Positions 6,047 to 8,346 of a DNA stretch of 8,346 nt are shown here, piece after piece. Positions within the stretch are counted from its first letter, which is position 1, and each line of letters starts with the position of its first letter. A program made the translations under genes and the position numbers. The notes below the pieces were generated by a model. It searched no databases. It was not told where the DNA came from and saw only the letters and a list, made by a program, of their open reading frames with translations. The stretch comes from Dehalococcoidales bacterium (lineage in GTDB: Bacteria; Chloroflexota; Dehalococcoidia; Dehalococcoidales; UBA3254), in contig JAQULX010000100.1 in NCBI GenBank assembly GCA_028718465.1, positions 1-8,346 of the forward strand. The letters are read 5' to 3'.

Positions 6047-7551
6047 ATTCTAAAAGAGCGGTCTCGGCCAATCTGGGAAAGCAACTTTTAGACGTGATTA
6101 CATCGGGAATGTATTCCGATCCCCGTATGGCGATTCGAGAATATATCCAGAACGCAGCCGACTCAATTGACCTAGCGTGTGCAACCGGAGGTTACAAGGA
6201 TGAAAGGTATCGTATCCAGATGACCTTGGATGGCCGTGAACGGATGATAACAATTGAGGACAACGGATTAGGACTCGACGGTAGAGATGTTGATTCGCGG
6301 TTAGGTAGCCTTGGTTGCAGCATCAAGATAGGAGCTGGACAACGCGGTTTTCGAGGGATAGGTCGCCTTGGTGGCTTAGCTTACTGCGATGTATTGCGGT
6401 TTGAGACGCGGCGGACCGCTCGTGAACCGGTACATGTGGTAGAATGGAATGGAAAGGCTCTGAGGGAGCGGGTCTCGCATGCTTCAAGTCATGAACAATT
6501 GGCTGATGCTGTGAAAAGGATCGCATTTGTCGGTAATCGCCGAGCCGACCGGACGCTGGACCCAGCCCGCTTTTTCCGGGCTCGTATGGTAAATGTTCAT
6601 CGATTTCACACTGACCTATTAATGAACGTAAAGGGTTTACGCGATTATCTATCTCAAACTGCGCCTGTCGGCTACGACAGAGACAATTTCCCGTTTGCCA
6701 AGTTAATCGAGCAAGAACTTGCGGTTATGCCTGGGTATAAACACTATACTATCGTGTTGAATGGCACGGCTGTGGTTCGCCCGTATCAGATAGATGTCAA
6801 GGCACGCGAGGGTTTGACCGATTGTATCCGTGACATCGAACTCGTAGAGTGCATTAACCGCCAAGGAAGACTATTATGTAGGGGTTGGTTTGCTAAGACT
6901 GGATATCTCTCTGCGCTCCCGCCGGCTGTTATTATGAGAGGCATCCGGATTTACCAAGGCAATATTGCGGTTAATAATGAGTATTTTCTCAAGGATTTGT
7001 TCTCGGAAAGCCGGTTTGCAACATGGCATATCGGAGAACTACACGTAACCCCCGACCTGAAGTTGAACGCTAGGCGCGATGGATTTCTGGAGTCTTCAGA
7101 ATATGAAGAATTTTTGGAATGGGCTACCATTCTATGCCGACGGCTTAGTGGACTTTGCCGCCAATCATCTAAGAACCGTAGTAACAGGCAGGGTGTGAAT
7201 CGTATAGTGAATGAACTTGGCCGATTGATAGAGGTTCCATTCTTTATCGATGAGGAACATGCGGCTGCGTTCTCGCAGAATGCTGGAAAGCAATTGGCGC
7301 AATTGCATAGGATCGCTTCAATTTCGGCAATAGATATGCGAAAGATACATAATGACTTTGAGATACGTGTTGCGAAGATTAGAGAAAAACCTGTATTTCT
7401 TCGTGATATATTGGATGGTCGCGCTCTACGGGGAAAAGACAATCGGCAAATGCTTGTCGATCTTTGCAAAAGAATACTCGCGGCCAATCCTGGCGGTGAT
7501 GGTTCAGGGTTTCTTTACGAGGTGGTTGCGCCTTATCTTAAGACCCCATAG
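6019..7551 (+). CDS. Hsp90-like GHKL ATPase
   Basis: This 510-residue protein has a clear N-terminal Bergerat ATP-binding fold. The N box REYIQNAADS has Glu41 (catalytic), Asn45 (Mg binding) and Asp48. The G1 box IEDNGLGLD has Asp81, Gly83 and Gly85. The lid/G2 box is GQRGFRGIGRLGG at residues 107-119. The order and spacing resemble the Hsp90/HtpG and MORC-like branch, not histidine kinases, since there is no phosphorylated His domain. The middle and C-terminal parts (from about 190) are not recognisable and the protein is shorter than HtpG. ATP-dependent dimer closing, either as a chaperone or as a DNA clamp, is plausible. The start overlaps the radical SAM gene by 28 bases, so the two are coupled. 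It could assist assembly of the radical SAM/DGQHR complex, or act as a defence effector or sensor; the sequence does not decide. Confidence 0.88.
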   Translation: MASTLSQEIDSKRAVSANLGKQLLDVITSGMYSDPRMAIREYIQNAADSIDLACATGGYKDERYRIQMTLDGRERMITIEDNGLGLDGRDVDSRLGSLGCSIKIGAGQRGFRGIGRLGGLAYCDVLRFETRRTAREPVHVVEWNGKALRERVSHASSHEQLADAVKRIAFVGNRRADRTLDPARFFRARMVNVHRFHTDLLMNVKGLRDYLSQTAPVGYDRDNFPFAKLIEQELAVMPGYKHYTIVLNGTAVVRPYQIDVKAREGLTDCIRDIELVECINRQGRLLCRGWFAKTGYLSALPPAVIMRGIRIYQGNIAVNNEYFLKDLFSESRFATWHIGELHVTPDLKLNARRDGFLESSEYEEFLEWATILCRRLSGLCRQSSKNRSNRQGVNRIVNELGRLIEVPFFIDEEHAAAFSQNAGKQLAQLHRIASISAIDMRKIHNDFEIRVAKIREKPVFLRDILDGRALRGKDNRQMLVDLCKRILAANPGGDGSGFLYEVVAPYLKTP

Positions 7552-7559
7552 TACCATTT

Positions 7560-7607
7560 AAGAGTATCAATTATATGGATTTTAACTCTTGGCGCGCTTT
7601 CTTTTTT
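7560..7607 (+). terminator. Hairpin plus T tract after the GHKL gene (weak terminator candidate)
   Basis: AAGAGT (7560-7565) pairs with ACTCTT (7585-7590), extendable by two G-U pairs in RNA, around a 19-base loop. A T-rich tract (TTTCTTTTTT, 7598-7607) follows after seven bases. The stem is AT-rich and the gap is longer than in a good intrinsic terminator, so it is a partial or conditional stop at best. Confidence 0.3.
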
Positions 7608-7653
7608 GTTCCGATTCTGGTAGCATTCTTCTCGTTCTCAAAGAGTGAATCAT

Positions 7654-7682
7654 AGAGCGGCCTTTATTGAGGCGGCTCTTTT
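7654..7682 (+). terminator. GC-rich hairpin with T run just before the last gene
   Basis: AGAGC-G-GCCT (7654-7663) pairs with AGGC-G-GCTCT (7670-7679) around a TTATTG loop. The nine base pairs are interrupted by a single G/G mismatch, and TTT follows (7680-7682). This is the shape of an intrinsic terminator. It ends one base before the ribosome site GGAAG of the next gene, so no promoter fits between them. The last gene must therefore be read through this hairpin, which makes an attenuator or translation-controlling leader as likely as a simple operon end. Confidence 0.55.
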
Positions 7683-7687
7683 GGAAG
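7683..7687 (+). promoter_or_regulatory. Ribosome binding site of the last gene
   Basis: GGAAG lies seven bases before the ATG at 7695 and fixes that start. It directly abuts the hairpin at 7654-7682, so folding of the hairpin could affect access to it. Confidence 0.6.
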
Positions 7688-7694
7688 TAATGTT

Positions 7695-8346
7695 ATGCAT
7701 TTCAAACGATTCAGCAAAGCGCATATTCTGAAAGAAATCGGGCGGGACTTTCTCGGAAAGTTCTTTACCAACTTTAAGAAAGATATGGACGAGGAGAAAG
7801 TAATCCTTCCATCCCCGGAACTTGAAGACGAGGAATATTTCAATTCACTCGCCGGCGTTCTACTGTCCCCCGAGGGTCTGCCTGATTCCCTTAATGAAGC
7901 CCTCTATGCCATTGATGAAATGGCAACGGAAGACGGCCAGCAACGTCTGGAGGACGGAGTTGCCGAAGCGAAATTAAACCTTAAATTTGACGAGAAGTCA
8001 TCCCGCGCGGATATTGCATTACAAGTTTGGCTTGCCGACCCTGAATTGCTGTCCAGGAAACACAACGAGCAGCGGCTTATTCGGCTATCTTCTTTCGAAT
8101 ACTACAGCAACCCGACCCCCATTGACCGAAGCGCGACTTTCAAGAAACCTGATGCCACAATAATGGGAGCTCTGACAGACGCCCTCGATCTTTGGTTCTC
8201 CGAGCATAACCGGGGACACAAGACCACGAAGATTGAGATATACGCGATAGACGGCGAGTTTTGGTTTATAATTCGGCACGGGGACACTTACACCCGGACC
8301 CCGAAGGTTGAGGAACAGCGAAGTTCTGTCATTCATTACAGGCCCG
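7695..8346 (+). CDS. Unrecognised protein, N-terminal 217 codons (3' end outside window)
   Basis: An uninterrupted frame runs from the ATG at 7695 to the window edge, with codon use of a real gene and a ribosome site seven bases upstream. The protein starts with a basic amphipathic segment (MHFKRFSKAHILKEIGRDFL) that is not a signal peptide. An acidic region (residues 33-48) and a helical stretch rich in Glu and Ala follow. From about residue 125 a mixed region contains SFEYYSNPTPIDRS, a helix (GALTDALDLWFSEHNRG) and strands ending IYAIDGEFWFIIRHGD and SSVIHYRP. I see no membrane segment, ATP-binding motif or known nuclease motif. I do not recognise the family. It may belong with the cassette, since it is on the same strand 143 bases after the GHKL gene, but hairpins between them leave that open. 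Confidence 0.8.
   Translation, partial: MHFKRFSKAHILKEIGRDFLGKFFTNFKKDMDEEKVILPSPELEDEEYFNSLAGVLLSPEGLPDSLNEALYAIDEMATEDGQQRLEDGVAEAKLNLKFDEKSSRADIALQVWLADPELLSRKHNEQRLIRLSSFEYYSNPTPIDRSATFKKPDATIMGALTDALDLWFSEHNRGHKTTKIEIYAIDGEFWFIIRHGDTYTRTPKVEEQRSSVIHYRP

Noticed and set aside
6959..6968. Palindrome GCAATATTGC as a second copy of the 3422-3450 operator
   Set aside because: It shares only the GCAATAT core, has no spacer, and lies inside the GHKL coding region far from a promoter. It is probably chance.
6951..7487. 178-codon frame on the minus strand
   Set aside because: It is antisense to the C-terminal half of the GHKL gene, is rich in Ser, Arg and Cys as expected for an antisense frame, and shows no domain.
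7552..7653. Promoter in the gap before the last gene
   Set aside because: Pairs such as TTGGCG (7589) with GATTCT, or TTGCGC (7526) with TAGTAC, match the consensus poorly. I see no pair I would defend.
7690..7692. ATG at 7690 as start of the last gene
   Set aside because: It is in a different frame from the long open frame, and it is too close to the GGAAG site.
1..8346. A canonical Dnd, Dpd, BREX or DISARM locus
   Set aside because: The signature genes of those systems (DndC/D/E, a TGT-like DpdA, PglZ, a DUF1998 protein) are absent from the window. Only individual families are shared.

Overview
The window is a bacterial, probably mobile or accessory, stretch of moderate base composition. 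All eight supported genes lie on the + strand, and both ends are cut: the first gene begins before base 1 and the last runs past base 8346. I see no rRNA, tRNA, CRISPR array, transposase, integrase or attachment site, and nothing that fixes the taxon. Purine-rich Shine-Dalgarno sequences, short gaps, an ATGA stop/start overlap and a sigma-70-like promoter are all bacterial in style.

Block 1 (1-3360) reads as one operon. It holds the C-terminal part of a ParB-like protein, a small PD-(D/E)xK-type nuclease beginning directly after the ParB stop codon in the same frame, a compact SNF2-family helicase/translocase, and a second, complete ParB-like protein. The two ParB-like proteins appear to share the layout of their C-terminal regions.

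Block 2 (3409-7551) follows an 86-base gap. The gap carries a T-rich stretch, a promoter (TTGACC, 18 bases, TATTAT) and a perfect 11-base inverted repeat covering the -10 box and the start codon. The genes are a DGQHR/DndB-like protein (with a DCQHR variant), a radical SAM enzyme with CX3CX2C and a cobalamin-binding-like N-terminal domain, and an Hsp90-like GHKL ATPase. The last two genes of each overlapping pair are translationally coupled by 4- and 28-base overlaps.

Block 3 (7552-8346) is a 143-base leader with two hairpins, followed by the first 217 codons of a gene I do not recognise.

Taken together the content resembles DNA-modification and modification-dependent defence islands such as Dnd (DndB) and Dpd (a DGQHR protein plus a SNF2 helicase). 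The gene set is different, however: a radical SAM enzyme sits where a modifying enzyme would be, and a nuclease, a translocase, two ParB-like proteins and a GHKL ATPase could supply recognition and restriction. That function is inferred from domains and gene order only. The individual domain calls are much firmer than the system-level reading.
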